DNA of 64,000 bases from Pogona vitticeps (lineage: Eukaryota; Chordata; Lepidosauria; Squamata; Agamidae): the NCBI RefSeq assembly GCF_051106095.1, contig NC_135794.1, positions 25,298,747-25,362,746 on the forward strand, given 5' to 3'. Below the pieces are notes generated by a model, which was not told the DNA's origin, did not search any database, and saw only the letters and a list, made by a program, of their open reading frames with translations. How positions within the stretch are numbered: position 1 is the stretch's first letter; the number at the start of each line of letters is the position of its first letter. Below, one piece after another: positions 45,561-55,542 of the stretch. A program made the translations under genes and the position numbers.

Positions 45561-45884
45561 AGTCTACCACAGAGTACTTCTACCACCACTCACTATGGAA
45601 CAGGTGGTGGTGGTTAGGGGGAGAAACAGCTAGCTGGGATTCAGCTAAGCTTGTCCATTCCTTTCTAATCAGCACAACTGGGAGACCATCAGAGGACTGA
45701 CGGACACACACACACAGACACAAAGACACACAGACACAGACACACACTTTCCCTTCACAACCCTTGCAATATTTGCATGAGTGCATTTTTCTGCCCACCA
45801 CACAATGAGAAGAGATAGCCGGGGCATTTTCGTGATTTTGAGAGAAAGGCTGTGGCTTAACTTCCTTCTTTAAATCTGGGCTTT
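45561..45884. repeat. (ACACAG)n-like simple repeat at 45703-45748
   Basis: Interrupted CA/CAGA repeat inside otherwise unassigned DNA. Confidence 0.8.
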
Positions 45885-46032
45885 AAAATAAAAATAGGTA
45901 GCCACGCTGGTCCCACGAAATGAAGCAAAAAAAGCACAGTCGGGCCAGACTTTAATTAAGACCAACCAAACTATCACAAAAGTGTGCAAACTTTCAGGTT
46001 CTTGAGGACTTTTGATCTTTTGTAGCACCCTA
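45885..46032 (-). mobile_element. Dispersed sauropsid repeat 3' end, reversed
   Basis: On the minus strand: GTGCTACAAAAGATC, CCTCAAGAACCTGAAAGTTT, GCACACTTTTGTGATAG, GTTGGTCTTAATTAAAG, GGGACCAGCGTGGCTACC. This is the familiar sauropsid order (CTCATGAACC.GAAAGTTTGCA...GTTGGTCTTAATAAAG...GACTAGCATGGCTACC), related to the piece at 500-595. Confidence 0.65.
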
Positions 46033-46420
46033 ACCAGGAGAAACGTTCTGCAGAACTTGAATGCTTCCACCACTGGCTGACCCTAATGAAGGCTCAGCTC
46101 AACAATGAATTTTTTAAAATATATATATATATCTTACAGCACCTTAGAATTCCAAAGAAAGAAAGATTTTGACAACAGTGATCTTCTTTTCTGTATGCGT
46201 ATTTGCCCTCTCCGTTTTCTTAGACCATGCAGATATTCACTTTTTAAAAATTTGTTCAGGAACACACACACTCTTTCTCTCCCCTCCCCACCATGCTGCT
46301 TCTTCCACTTTCCTGTATCAATCACATTGGCATGTCTCAACCAGTTAGGAATCAAAGAGCAACATGGCGTAGCCAATCAGTTTTGGCTCAGAGATGTCAT
46401 AACTGAACACAATGCTAACA

Positions 46421-46468
<48 letters not shown>

Positions 46469-47263
46469 CTTATTTTTCTGCAGTGCTAAAAAGATATGTC
46501 AAGTGTGTTGGGTTTCACTCCACCAAAACAGCATGGAGGCAATTGCACTTCAGTCTGGGGAAAAAAACTGTTTCAGTTTATTCCCTTCCCCCATGTTTAT
46601 CAAATGTGGGACAAACTAAAGCAGACTGATTTGCCTCTACTTCAGAATTACAGTTCACTTTGAAGTTTACAACGGGTTAGTAGCCTATCACTCCACATTA
46701 TTTATTTCGCCTAAAATCTGCATTGCAGATCAGCAACCTTTCCTCATATTTATGGCCTTTTCTCCTGTGACTCCTTCACTGATTGGCTAAATTTATTCTA
46801 CAGCTCTTTTGTCATAACTTTCTGGAGAAAACTCTATCTTATCTATTATCAAGATCTTATGCAGCTTCTTATTTAGACTTTATGACAGCAGTCCATCCAG
46901 CACCAAATACGATAGTCAACTCTAAAATGTCAACAATGCTTTGAATTTAATATTATGGAAAAAGATGTGACCTATAAATGTGTGGAAGAATTAAATAAAT
47001 GCTATCAGCTGTCACTTTTTAAACACCACCATCAAACATCCTAGGTTAGCAATATGAAATACTTGATTAAATCTTGGAAAATCTGCTTTTTAAAAAAAAT
47101 CCCAGCTCTGAGAATCCCTCTGGGTGGGTGAAGTTTCCAGGAATTCTATGGTTCCCCTAATCACCAGATGGGGACAAATCTCAGGGAAAAGGGTGCCAGA
47201 AGATGAGAACATTTGATTTCCATGTGTGAAGTGGTGTCGAGGGCTGGGCATCCCATTCTGGTG
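46033..47263. other. Single-copy DNA; possible AT-rich element 46.7-47.0 kb
   Basis: The block 46690-47040 is AT-rich and repeat-free (weak CNE candidate). The 174-codon frame 46105-46629 is carried by a CAA microsatellite (poly-Thr) and is not a gene. Confidence 0.4.
46421..46469 (+). repeat. Microsatellite (CAA)16
   Basis: About 16 pure CAA units after AAAACAACAAC. Confidence 0.97.
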
Positions 47264-47362
47264 CATTCGAAGGAAGGAAGGAACGAATGAAGGAATGAAC
47301 AAAGGAATGAATGAACGAACAAAGGAACGAATGAACGGACAAACAAATGAAAGAATGAACGA
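47264..47362 (+). repeat. Degenerate tetranucleotide (GAAN)n
   Basis: Mixed GAAG, GAAC and GAAT units with repeating GAATGAAC/AAAG blocks over about 100 bp. Long decayed array. Confidence 0.9.
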
Positions 47363-48219
47363 TTTCACTCAGAATGTATCTCCATTTCTGCACCATATAA
47401 AATAAGTACAAAGGCATGTTGCATGAGCTTTTGTGGGGGCTGAGCAGGGGATCCACCAAGAGGTTTACAGACACATCTGTTTTAAAAAAAACCAAATAAC
47501 AGAAATTAGTGTGAGCAAGTCATCTGGTGCAAGATACTCCTTTATTTAAAACATCTTTATCTAAAGCCTGCGATGACAGCAGGATCACGTATGAGCCAAG
47601 TGCATCTGTTGAATGACTGTGTCATGTAACAGAAGTGGCAGCCATGGGAAAGCTTGGCCCTTCCATTGCATGCAGTGAATAAGAGAAAGCGCTGCTTGCT
47701 CGGCTCAAAATGAAGAAGTTTGCTGGCCTTCCCTTAAATCTGCTAGAACTTTCCAGAGAGAGAGAGAGAGAGCAAGAGAGAGAGAGAGAGAGAGAGATTG
47801 TAACAAATCCTCTGGCTGCTGTCTGAAGTATTGCTCTTGTTGGAAGAATGTCTTGTTTACTTGTACATGGGCTGGGTGTTGACTTCAACCTCTCCCTATC
47901 ATCTCTGGGCCTGTCTACATTTAGCTGACACGCAGGTAGGGGACTCTCTTTGTGTTTGTAGCTCCTGTCACTGTGGGTAGGTGCTGCGCAGAGAGAGCCT
48001 GAGCTGAGACGGTAGCGTTTCCTTGATCATGGAAGAGTCTTCCTGCGGTTTGTTTGTCGAGAATATTAACATTTCAAAAGGAGGAGCAAAAGAACACAAC
48101 CCGCTTCCATCTGATCAGATGGTGGGTGCAGGCATTTAAATTTAGCTACACATCATCACAACTCTGTGGTACTTTGAGGACAAGCAAACACATAATGCTG
48201 CCATCATCTTGGGTGTAAA
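47363..48219. other. Single-copy DNA with a (GA)n tract
   Basis: (GA)n at 47755-47797 with one GCAA break. No gene signature. Confidence 0.45.
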
Positions 48220-48520
48220 CCTCCAGTATTTCCTGCAGGCATACAGCAGGAGGCCGAGAATCCAGTTGTGTTTCCTATGCAGCCATGCCGGCCCGGCCAG
48301 AAAACCAGGGAATGGTGCAATCTTTCCTCATTAGCTGGGAAGATGAGTGTCAAACCCTTCCTGCCATCATCTCCTCCCAAGTTCATAACGCACAGCAGGG
48401 GCTAATCAGGAGAAAGGCAATTAAGTCATTCAGTGGACACTGCCCAATCATCAGGAAGCTAATCGCTCATGTTACAACTCCTTCTCTTCATTGTGGCTTA
48501 TTCTGTTTCTAACCTAGCAG
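48220..48520. promoter_or_regulatory. Candidate conserved non-coding element
   Basis: CCTCATTAGCTGGG near 48327-48340, GGGGCTAATCAGGAG near 48397-48411, GGCAATTAAGTCATTC near 48416-48431 and CCCAATCATCAGG near 48443-48455, evenly spread over 130 bp. Confidence 0.4.
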
Positions 48521-49149
48521 CCGGAATAGTGTTTGATCAGTAGATGAGGATGGTTTGTAGCTGCTGATTTTTTTTAAAGAGAAAAACAACAATAGGAAAT
48601 GGAATCGTTCTTTCATGCTGTGATTTCATGAGCGGAGAACCTTTTCCAGCCGGACAGTCCCGGTCCGTTACATAGGGGTCCCTGTTGCCCTGGTGAGCCA
48701 GCGCCAAAAGCGGCAAGGGGATCAAGCCGGACCCTTCCCTGCTCCACCCTGAAGATCCCTGGGGTTCCCTAGTAGTCTCCATACCAAGCCCGAACCTGCT
48801 GAGCCTCTGAAATTCTGATAAGAAGAGAGCGTGGAATGGAAAGCTGCCAGCAAAGGATGTACATTCAGGAAACGGTTAACAACAGAACTGTTCAAAGCTG
48901 CCTTTAATGCCTGAGTCTCTCAGATGCTGTTACTATCAATATTTATTTCTCTTCTCTTGTTTTATGTTTTCTTTTTAAATCACCCTATTGCTGTACATAT
49001 AGCCAGCGGGGAAGGAGGGTGGCAAGACTTTGGGTCCAAGTTCCAAGTCTGTGTCTGAGTCCAAGCCTTTGGGACCAAGCCTGAGTCTTGGTTCCAAGTC
49101 CTGAGCACAAAGGCCAAAATCCGAATCCCTATTTAAAATGAGCTTCCCC
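48521..49149. other. Single-copy DNA, no gene recognised
   Basis: Contains a local near-duplication of TCCAAGT/CCTGAGTC words (49025-49105), perhaps a worn minisatellite with units GGTCCAAGTTCC / GGTTCCAAGTCC. Confidence 0.4.
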
Positions 49150-49284
49150 CACCCCGGGGGGCGTGGGAAGAGGCGTGGGTGAGTAAATCCCCCAGAGCAG
49201 TGAGTGCACCAATGAAGTGGCATATAAATCGAATGAATGAATGAATGAATGAATGAATGAATGAATGAATGAATGAATGAATGA
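49150..49284 (+). mobile_element. Non-LTR element 3' end with (GAAT)n tail
   Basis: CCAGAGCAGTGAGTGCACC, GAAGTGGCATATAAATC then pure GAAT units (49231-49284). The form ...GGCATATAAATCGAATAAATAAA is the usual 3' end of a common squamate SINE/LINE group, with the tail here expanded as GAAT. Confidence 0.6.
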
Positions 49285-49329
49285 GCTGTAATCCTCAGCA
49301 GGAGTACAGAGCATTGCAACATCACCTTA

Positions 49330-49720
49330 CAAATTCTGCTGGCAGTGGATCATGGGTGCACACCCGTTTCCCCTCCTCCCCCCACCTCCCCCATATGGTT
49401 TCTTCATGAGGTGCATTAAAATGTCAACAGACCCACTGCGGCAATTTGAAATGGGCCTTAATAAATATTGGCACTTTTACGATGTCAATGAAATCCTTTC
49501 AGATCCTTCCCGATGTTTACAATACCACGACAACCAGCATTAGAATATCAATGGGGGCACACTGTGTTTGCCGTTTTATTTTATTTTATTTTATTCGCCT
49601 TCGCACTTCCTCCAGAGAAAATAGACGATAAGCATAATGGCACCGTATGGCTGCCTAATTTAATCCTAACAATACCAAGGAAACGTTGGGCTCAGACCCT
49701 CTCTCCATCTTAAGTTGGTT
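49330..49720. promoter_or_regulatory. Candidate conserved non-coding element
   Basis: CCTTAATAAATATTGGC near 49456-49472 and CCTAATTTAATCC (49654-49666, includes OTX-type TAATCC). A TTTTA run sits at 49577-49595 in the middle. Confidence 0.4.
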
Positions 49721-50329
49721 CCATTGTGAACGAACATTACACCACAATGTTGTGCATAAAGGGCACTTCTGGTGAAGTTCTCTGGGTTCATCATCCTTTC
49801 CTGCCTCACTGGATTCAGATTTCCTCTGTGCTTAAATAAGAATGGTTCGTGGCATCGTGACTTAGGGTGGCCGGGAAAAATATCCCGGAAATACATTCTG
49901 TTTTCCTCTAGTGGCCAAATGGGGCGCTGTAGCTTAGAAATATGTTTGGGAGGAGATGATGCAGCATTGTAGCAGGGTTTACATACCATTGAACAACTTC
50001 CAAGGAAGGGCAACCCTTGTAGGATTCTGGGGGTACGTTAGATATTCAGGGAGAGGTTCACCACTACCACCACCCCTAACCCTTACACGCTTCTTCAAAT
50101 TCAGGAACAAAGACGGGGCTAGCTTGACATGATACAGGCAACAGAGACCAGAAGGGAGATTTTTCCACACGACAAAAAGGGTTGGGGAGGCAGACTGCCG
50201 TGGGTGAGGAAGGTACGAACAATCCTTCAATAAGTTCCTTTAATGATCTGAGTTCCTTTTACTGCTCCACAATGCACATTCTTAGGGTTTGGATGCATTT
50301 ATACCACAAGCTTGGAGAAGTACGATTTT
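49721..50329. other. Single-copy DNA, nothing recognised
   Basis: CCGGGA/TCCCGG small hairpin at 49871-49888. ACCCCTAACCCTTAC near 50081 is not a telomere array. Confidence 0.4.
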
Positions 50330-50490
50330 ATTTTTAGGTATCTAACAAGTAATACTTTTAAATATTTTTCAATAACAAGAAAGGAAATGTATTTTTTAAA
50401 AGACAGTACGAAGGAGAGTAACTGCTCTCTTGGAGGGTATAAGAATGGCAGGTGAAACTAGTTACTCTTTACAGTAACTTTCCAAGCATT
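50330..50490. mobile_element. Possible GTAAC-type MITE relic
   Basis: AACAAGTAATACTTTTAAA, GAGAGTAACTGCTCTC and AACTAGTTACTC..TTACAGTAACTTTCC repeat the AGTAAC/GTTACT theme in both orientations, as at 54230-54345. Weak call. Confidence 0.3.
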
Positions 50491-51369
50491 TGCTTTCTGT
50501 TTCTTTATTTCCTATACACCTTTTATCTTCTCCCCCCCCCCTTTTTTCCCCCCACAGATACAGCCACCGACTGCTTTGGACAATACAGGACTGGCCCACT
50601 TTTTAAGCTGCAGCCAAAAGGACTTGAGTTACCTTTGAAATTAACACTGACAATAGCCAGTCTGCTTTTCTGCCAGGATGTCCCTCAGAAGGTGCCCATT
50701 GTCCCAAGAGTCAAGCGAGCTAAAAGCTGTCCTTGTTCTTTCAAGCCAAGCAGCAGGACAGAAAGTGCTGAGAAACCTAATAGTATAGATATATACTGTA
50801 TATATTTAATTGCCACCACAGAATTGCAAAACGTCCAGCATGAGGAAAACCAGTTTATTCAACCACCAATGAAGGAAGACTCATTCGCAGGGTACAGAGA
50901 GCTGAAATTTATTTTTAGAGGGCAGGGGTTTCTTCCCTTGAGAAAATTTCGGAGGTTTTCTCTTTTATGCACTCCTCAGAGAAAGAAAAGCATGCAGTAG
51001 AATTCTCTCGGCGCATCCTCCACCATGTGCGAGTGTGGGCCTGCCCTGGGGGTGGGCAAAGAGGCAAACCAGGTAGCCACCCCACACTGCAAGAATCTTC
51101 TCGCTAGAACTCTCTGGCAGACTGCCTCGGAAAGGGGGTGGCCTCTGCTGTCCCTCCCCAGCAGGGGTTTAAGGCTTTGGCTGGACAGCGGTTCACCAAG
51201 GGTGTGTTCCCTGGGATTTCCTGCGTCACCAGAGAGGCAGATTAAATCAGTCTTCAGGCTTCTCCCAATTTCACCGTTCTGCAATTTCATGAAGTGACAC
51301 TTTAAGGTCTGAATGCAGACCAGGGGGTGCCTTCGAATTATTTCTCTCCCGCTTCTACCCTAACAAGGC
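50491..51369. other. Unassigned DNA with acceptor-like site and long open frame
   Basis: A strong pyrimidine tract ends in CCCACAG at 50557. From there an open frame runs 147 codons to a TAG at 50998-51000 (part of a 182-codon frame from 50452). The peptide (for example VPQKVPIVPRVKRAKSCPC) is not recognised. The stretch 51010-51300 is GC-richer and unassigned. Confidence 0.35.
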
Positions 51370-51620
51370 TGTGAGAAAATGTGCTCAAAGCAAATGCTTG
51401 CTCTCTTACCGGCTTTTCGAATTCACAGATTTTTCCGAGATACAAAGTGTGGCCTCTTGACGCCCTAATGAAAGGCCATGCCTACCTGATAGATGCCACA
51501 ATTGGACAGCTTTGGACAGACCAAGGCAGAAGTATTCGCCCCCCCGGCTCCCACACCACCAGCCCGACCACTGACATTTCTTCAACCGTGGCATCCCTGA
51601 TAGGTTGGGATTAATTTGTG
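51370..51620. promoter_or_regulatory. Candidate conserved non-coding element
   Basis: Repeat-free, mixed composition (TTACCGGCTTTTCGAATTC near 51407-51425, GACGCCCTAATGAAAGG near 51459-51475). Confidence 0.3.
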
Positions 51621-52206
51621 GCTAATCTAATGGAGAAAGATCATCGCAGGATGGTGGAGCAGGAGGCAAGTTAGAACATAAGATTTAAAATATCTTCCCG
51701 GAAAGCTCTAGGAGATATACCAGTGTTTTAGTATATATCACCTTCGGGTTTAATAGGGCAAACATCCATCAGAAAATTCAGCTGGCGCCACCAAGGAATA
51801 TTTGGGTAATATTCTCCTTTTCTGCATAAATGCCATGTTTTCATCCCAACATCATTGCAAAGAGCAAGGAGGAAAATTCTTTCCAAGACCCTGAACTTGA
51901 AAAAGACCATTTAGGGCCATGAATTATATATGTTTATCGGCTTTCTGGAGTCATCAGTTATAGCTTGGTTCACGGGAGCGGCTGCGAGGAGGAGGCAAGG
52001 AAATGGGGAGAGGTGGAAGTTCACATGCAAAATAAATACAAGCTTCTGTGTGTTTCTCCTCGATGCCCTTGTCCTCCTGCAGAACTGGTAGAGCAGAACT
52101 GTCAAGGACACAGAAGACTGGAAAAGGGAAGTCCGGTGTATAGGAACACTGGAGGCGGCCAGCTTGCCTACTGCCTCCAGGACCATGGGCGTGGAGCATG
52201 GAGAAA
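51621..52206. other. Single-copy DNA, nothing recognised
   Basis: The 149-codon minus frame (51911-52360) has no known domain and runs into a CR1 relic. Confidence 0.4.
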
Positions 52207-52335
52207 GAGTCATACAGTCAATGAATATGTACAGTTGGAAGGAATCTGGAAGGCCCTCTAATCCAGCTCGTACTGAAGCTGGAATCCATGGTGGAGCAGC
52301 CCCCACAGATGGCGTTTGGCCCAGAGGGAAAGTAA
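52207..52335 (-). mobile_element. CR1 LINE 3' end, reversed
   Basis: AGTCATACAGTCAATGAATA (reversed tail), ACAGTTGGAAGGAATCTGGA, AGGCCCTCTAATCCAGCTC and CTGGAATCCATGGTGGAGCA mirror the reversed CR1 end (TCATAGAATCATAGAAT...GTTGGAAGGGGCCT..AAGGCCATC.AGTCCAACCCC). Confidence 0.82.
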
Positions 52336-52394
52336 GAGCAAACAGCAGTGATGATGGCAAAAAGCTACAATATGGGAGGAAGCTTCAAAGCCAG

Positions 52395-52515
52395 GTTTAT
52401 GCAAATTTCCTTCTTCAGGAACTACAATTCCCAGACTCTCCCAGGCAGCACGGACAGTTACTTTTTAGTCTTGACCAGTGGCCATATTAGGTGGAGGATT
52501 CTGGGACTTAATATA
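52395..52515. mobile_element. Foldback MITE remnant with octamer and SPH-like word
   Basis: ACTACAATTCCCAG (52421-52434) and, facing it, GATTCTGGGACTTAAT near 52498-52513 are the arms. An octamer ATGCAAAT lies at 52399-52406. The arm pair fits the hAT-like foldback family. Confidence 0.55.
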
Positions 52516-52739
52516 TGCAAAAATAACGTTTCCAAGCACTACCCACAGCCTTCCAAACTCCAGATCTTTCACAGCAGTTTGGAGGAATTGCCTGATATAT
52601 ATTCTTCATCATTTGCACGACTTCCTCTTTCGTAAAAGCTGGGGAGGGTCTAAAACTCCCCAAAGAGCTCCGATCGTGACGTGGTGGCTTCAAGTTAATG
52701 AAGGATGATTTATGCCACCAGAACATTGCCTTTCCGCCA

Positions 52740-53480
52740 CTTTCCGACGACTAGCTGTGGCAAACAGGCTCCTCCGTGCCTCATTGTCTACTGGCATTGC
52801 ATCCACAGTCATGCTTAATGATGAATGAAGAAAGGAAGCAGATGGTTCCCCCAGTTACTCTCCGTTGCTTACATCTTTGACGAAGGAGAAGCGCTCGCCC
52901 AATTTTTCTCTTCGTGATGAGCTGTGTCCCCAAAGGAAACAAACAAACAAAGCCTAGGCGCCACCGCAGATGGCATTTTCGCTTCCACTTTGGTGTAAAT
53001 ATTTGTCCTTCCGTGTGCCCAGACTGCAAACAAGCAGCGGAAAGAATGCCAAAGTTCCTGCCCATCAATAGGTCAACAGTGGCGTGCATCGAGTCAGCAC
53101 GCCAGATCCCCTGAGCTGTCTCCCGAATGACCTCCAGCTGATATCCAGACAACTCATCTAAAGGATAAGATCCCCTTCTGGTCCCTTAGTGGCTCACATC
53201 TTAGCCTTTTTTGCAAACAGAGTATGACAGGGCCAAATTGATAGCAGCATCAACCTTGCACGCTGCATTACTGATAGGTAAGCTTTCCCCTGGAGGAAGC
53301 AAACAAACCACACACCGTGTACATTTAGAAAGCTTGCGATCCAGCAGCCGGCATATGTTCTCGGACAGAAAAAGCACTCCTTAGTTTGCTGAAGGTTGGA
53401 CTGGATCGCAGGCTTACCTGTGTTGCAATGTAGCTTGACTCCAGATAGGATGGCATTGTATCAGCTTCCACCAACATGTT
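52740..53480. promoter_or_regulatory. Candidate conserved non-coding region
   Basis: Repeat-free 700 bp with moderate CpG, for example TTTCCGACGACTAGCTGTGG near 52741-52760 and GCTTAATGATGAATGAAG near 52814-52831. Could hold more than one element. Confidence 0.3.
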
Positions 53481-54229
53481 ACTCTCTGAGTGTGTCGGAC
53501 TTCAGGATGAGTGAGAATTTCATTCCAGTTGGATTCCACTCAGGATTTACCATAATCTGGAAATGTTGAGCATGGGGAAAAGAAAAACGGATAGATCTGG
53601 TCCTTCCTAATTGGAACACAAGGTTGCACATACATGCTGCAAATGCATACACATACAGAATCATGCACGCCAACAGCTTATAGAGTGTATGAACACATAC
53701 TCTCAGATTTGCACTCTTAGAATGATCTGAGATCTTGTCTCCCGGGCAAGGATCTCCATTCTTATGCAGCAAGCAGAAAGCCACAATAAACAGCTTGATT
53801 CCATCTCCAGATTTTAACCGTTTGGATATTACGTGAACAAGAAAAAATATGTCTGGCTGCTGAACAGTGTAGGGTTCCCGTTCTAGCAGCCAGACATACT
53901 GCTGAGTGTGTGCGTGTGCGCGCACACGCAGAGATCATTCAAGGACTGAAAGGTTGAATTCAAGAGCTCAGAAAGATACCTTTTAAGAGAAACTCATTGT
54001 ATGACTCATACGGCCTCTCACCAGTCATTACTTTGAGCGTGCAAGTAATTCACTGTGTCACACATTATTAACCAGTTTATGACAATGTTGGCAAATTCTC
54101 TCTGTTCTCATCTAGTGACCAGTTCTGATGATACACCTTGGATAAAACAACAAACAATGCTTCCCTTTAAAACTGATTAAAGATTTAGCATAAAATGTGA
54201 AAAATTCCTTTGAAAACATCTCCCCAAAT
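53481..54229. other. Single-copy DNA with a hairpin/palindrome cluster
   Basis: The 148-codon minus frame (53479-53925) is unrecognised. AT-rich 53990-54180 may be conserved. The cluster is listed separately. Confidence 0.4.
53848..53930. repeat. Hairpin plus Z-type palindrome
   Basis: TATGTCTGGCTGCT (53848-53861) pairs perfectly with AGCAGCCAGACATA (53885-53898), and GAAC/GTTC extends the stem past one bulge. Twelve bases on, TGCGTGTGCGCGCACACGCA (53911-53930) is a perfect 20-bp palindrome of alternating purine and pyrimidine. Confidence 0.9.
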
Positions 54230-54345
54230 GCCTCAAAAAGTAACTGTAAAAGTAACTGTCCTACATAATTTATTATTACATTTAAAAATAGTTTTGTAAC
54301 TAGTTACAGGATTCATTATCCCAAAAGTAACTGGTTTCAGATCAC
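54230..54345. mobile_element. Possible GTAAC-type MITE relic
   Basis: AAAAAGTAACTGTAAAAGTA, GTTTTGTAACTAGTTACAGG and CCAAAAGTAACTGGTTTC. AGTAAC in both orientations around GTAACTAGTTAC is a known look of a vertebrate MITE-like repeat. Family not certain. Confidence 0.35.
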
Positions 54346-54458
54346 TGTATCAGTTATAAGCAATTACACCAAAACTCTGGTGTCATCATCTTCACCTACC
54401 CCATCAGCCATTTCTGATCTTAGAGTATTCTGAAGTGCTGCCTTCCAAGGGGAAACCC

Positions 54459-54502
54459 TTCTCTCTCTCTCTTTCTTTCTTTCTCTCTCTCTCTCTCTCT
54501 CT
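54459..54502 (+). repeat. (CT)n with CTTT units
   Basis: Interrupted pyrimidine microsatellite. Confidence 0.95.
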
Positions 54503-55542
54503 GTTTTTGAAGCCTGACATAATAAAGGGCAGAAAAAAAGGATCACTGATCAGAGAGAATCACTGCCATTGGAAGCAGCAGCTGATGGCAAAAACACGGT
54601 TCAGTTGGTAAAGTATATTAAGATAGCACAGGAGGCAATGAGAAATGTTCCACCTGTCTGTTTCTGGAATCACTGGGTGTTTCACAAAGCTTTCTTCCCG
54701 TCTTCTTTATTATGTTGTTCCTTCTTGCCGTTGTTTTCCCTTATGGGGCGACATTTCTAGGTTCACGTGAGGAATGTCAAAATAATTCCACTGAAAGCAA
54801 GAGCCACAGCAGACGCTCTCGATTGGTTTATTATTGGGAGCAACCAATAAAAAGTTCTCAGATTTCCCAGTAGGAAAAAATGAAAATCCATCTGGAAAGT
54901 GGAAGGAGGAGCAACGACATCCACCTGCTTCCCAGCACCATGGCCAACACCCAACGGGTGGGGTTGCAGCCACCAGAAAAACATGAGTTGGGAGGTGCCC
55001 TATTGGGGGGGCCTTATACCCTTAGGAAGAGCAAGGGAACCCATATGATTTGGCAGATACTGGCAGAAGCAGGAAAGTCAGCCTGACCCACCCACCCGAA
55101 AGGCACCCTCAGGTGTGGTAGGGTGGCCAGTCCCATTGCTTGGGTTGAAGAGTGCTGTCCCAGATAGCTTCTGTAGGGGGAGCTGCGATGGATGAGTTCA
55201 GTCTCTTGCCTCAGGCAACAAAAACTCTTGCACCAGCCCCGACCAACAGCATTATTCCTAGCACTCTAAAATGTCTCAACGGGCCCGCCTTGGTCATGGC
55301 CTGCCTGCTTCCTCTTTCCCAGTTTGCTTCAGAACTTGGACATTTTTGGTTGGTGTTGTGCCTTGGCAAGACACCGCGTTTCAGTGGCATTCCAGGGGTG
55401 GCCAAGGGAGGCAATGAATACAAGGGCAAGAGGACGCCCTAGTTTCCCCTCTTATTTCTCCCATGGATTAAAGGGCCCAAAGGGAGACAGGAAAAGACCA
55501 CAAAAAGAAGTAGGGTGAGGAATCCTTGAGGAACTCTCGGCT
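54503..55542. other. Single-copy DNA, no gene recognised
   Basis: A CCAAT-type word ACCAATAAAAAG near 54844 and a G8 run at 55003-55010. Frames up to 96 codons are unremarkable. Confidence 0.4.

Noticed and set aside
46105-46629. 174-codon frame with poly-threonine
   Set aside because: Carried by the (CAA)n microsatellite.
47264-47362. Regularly spaced GAAN units resembling a CRISPR-like array
   Set aside because: The unit is 4 bp with no unique spacers; it is a worn microsatellite in a vertebrate genome.
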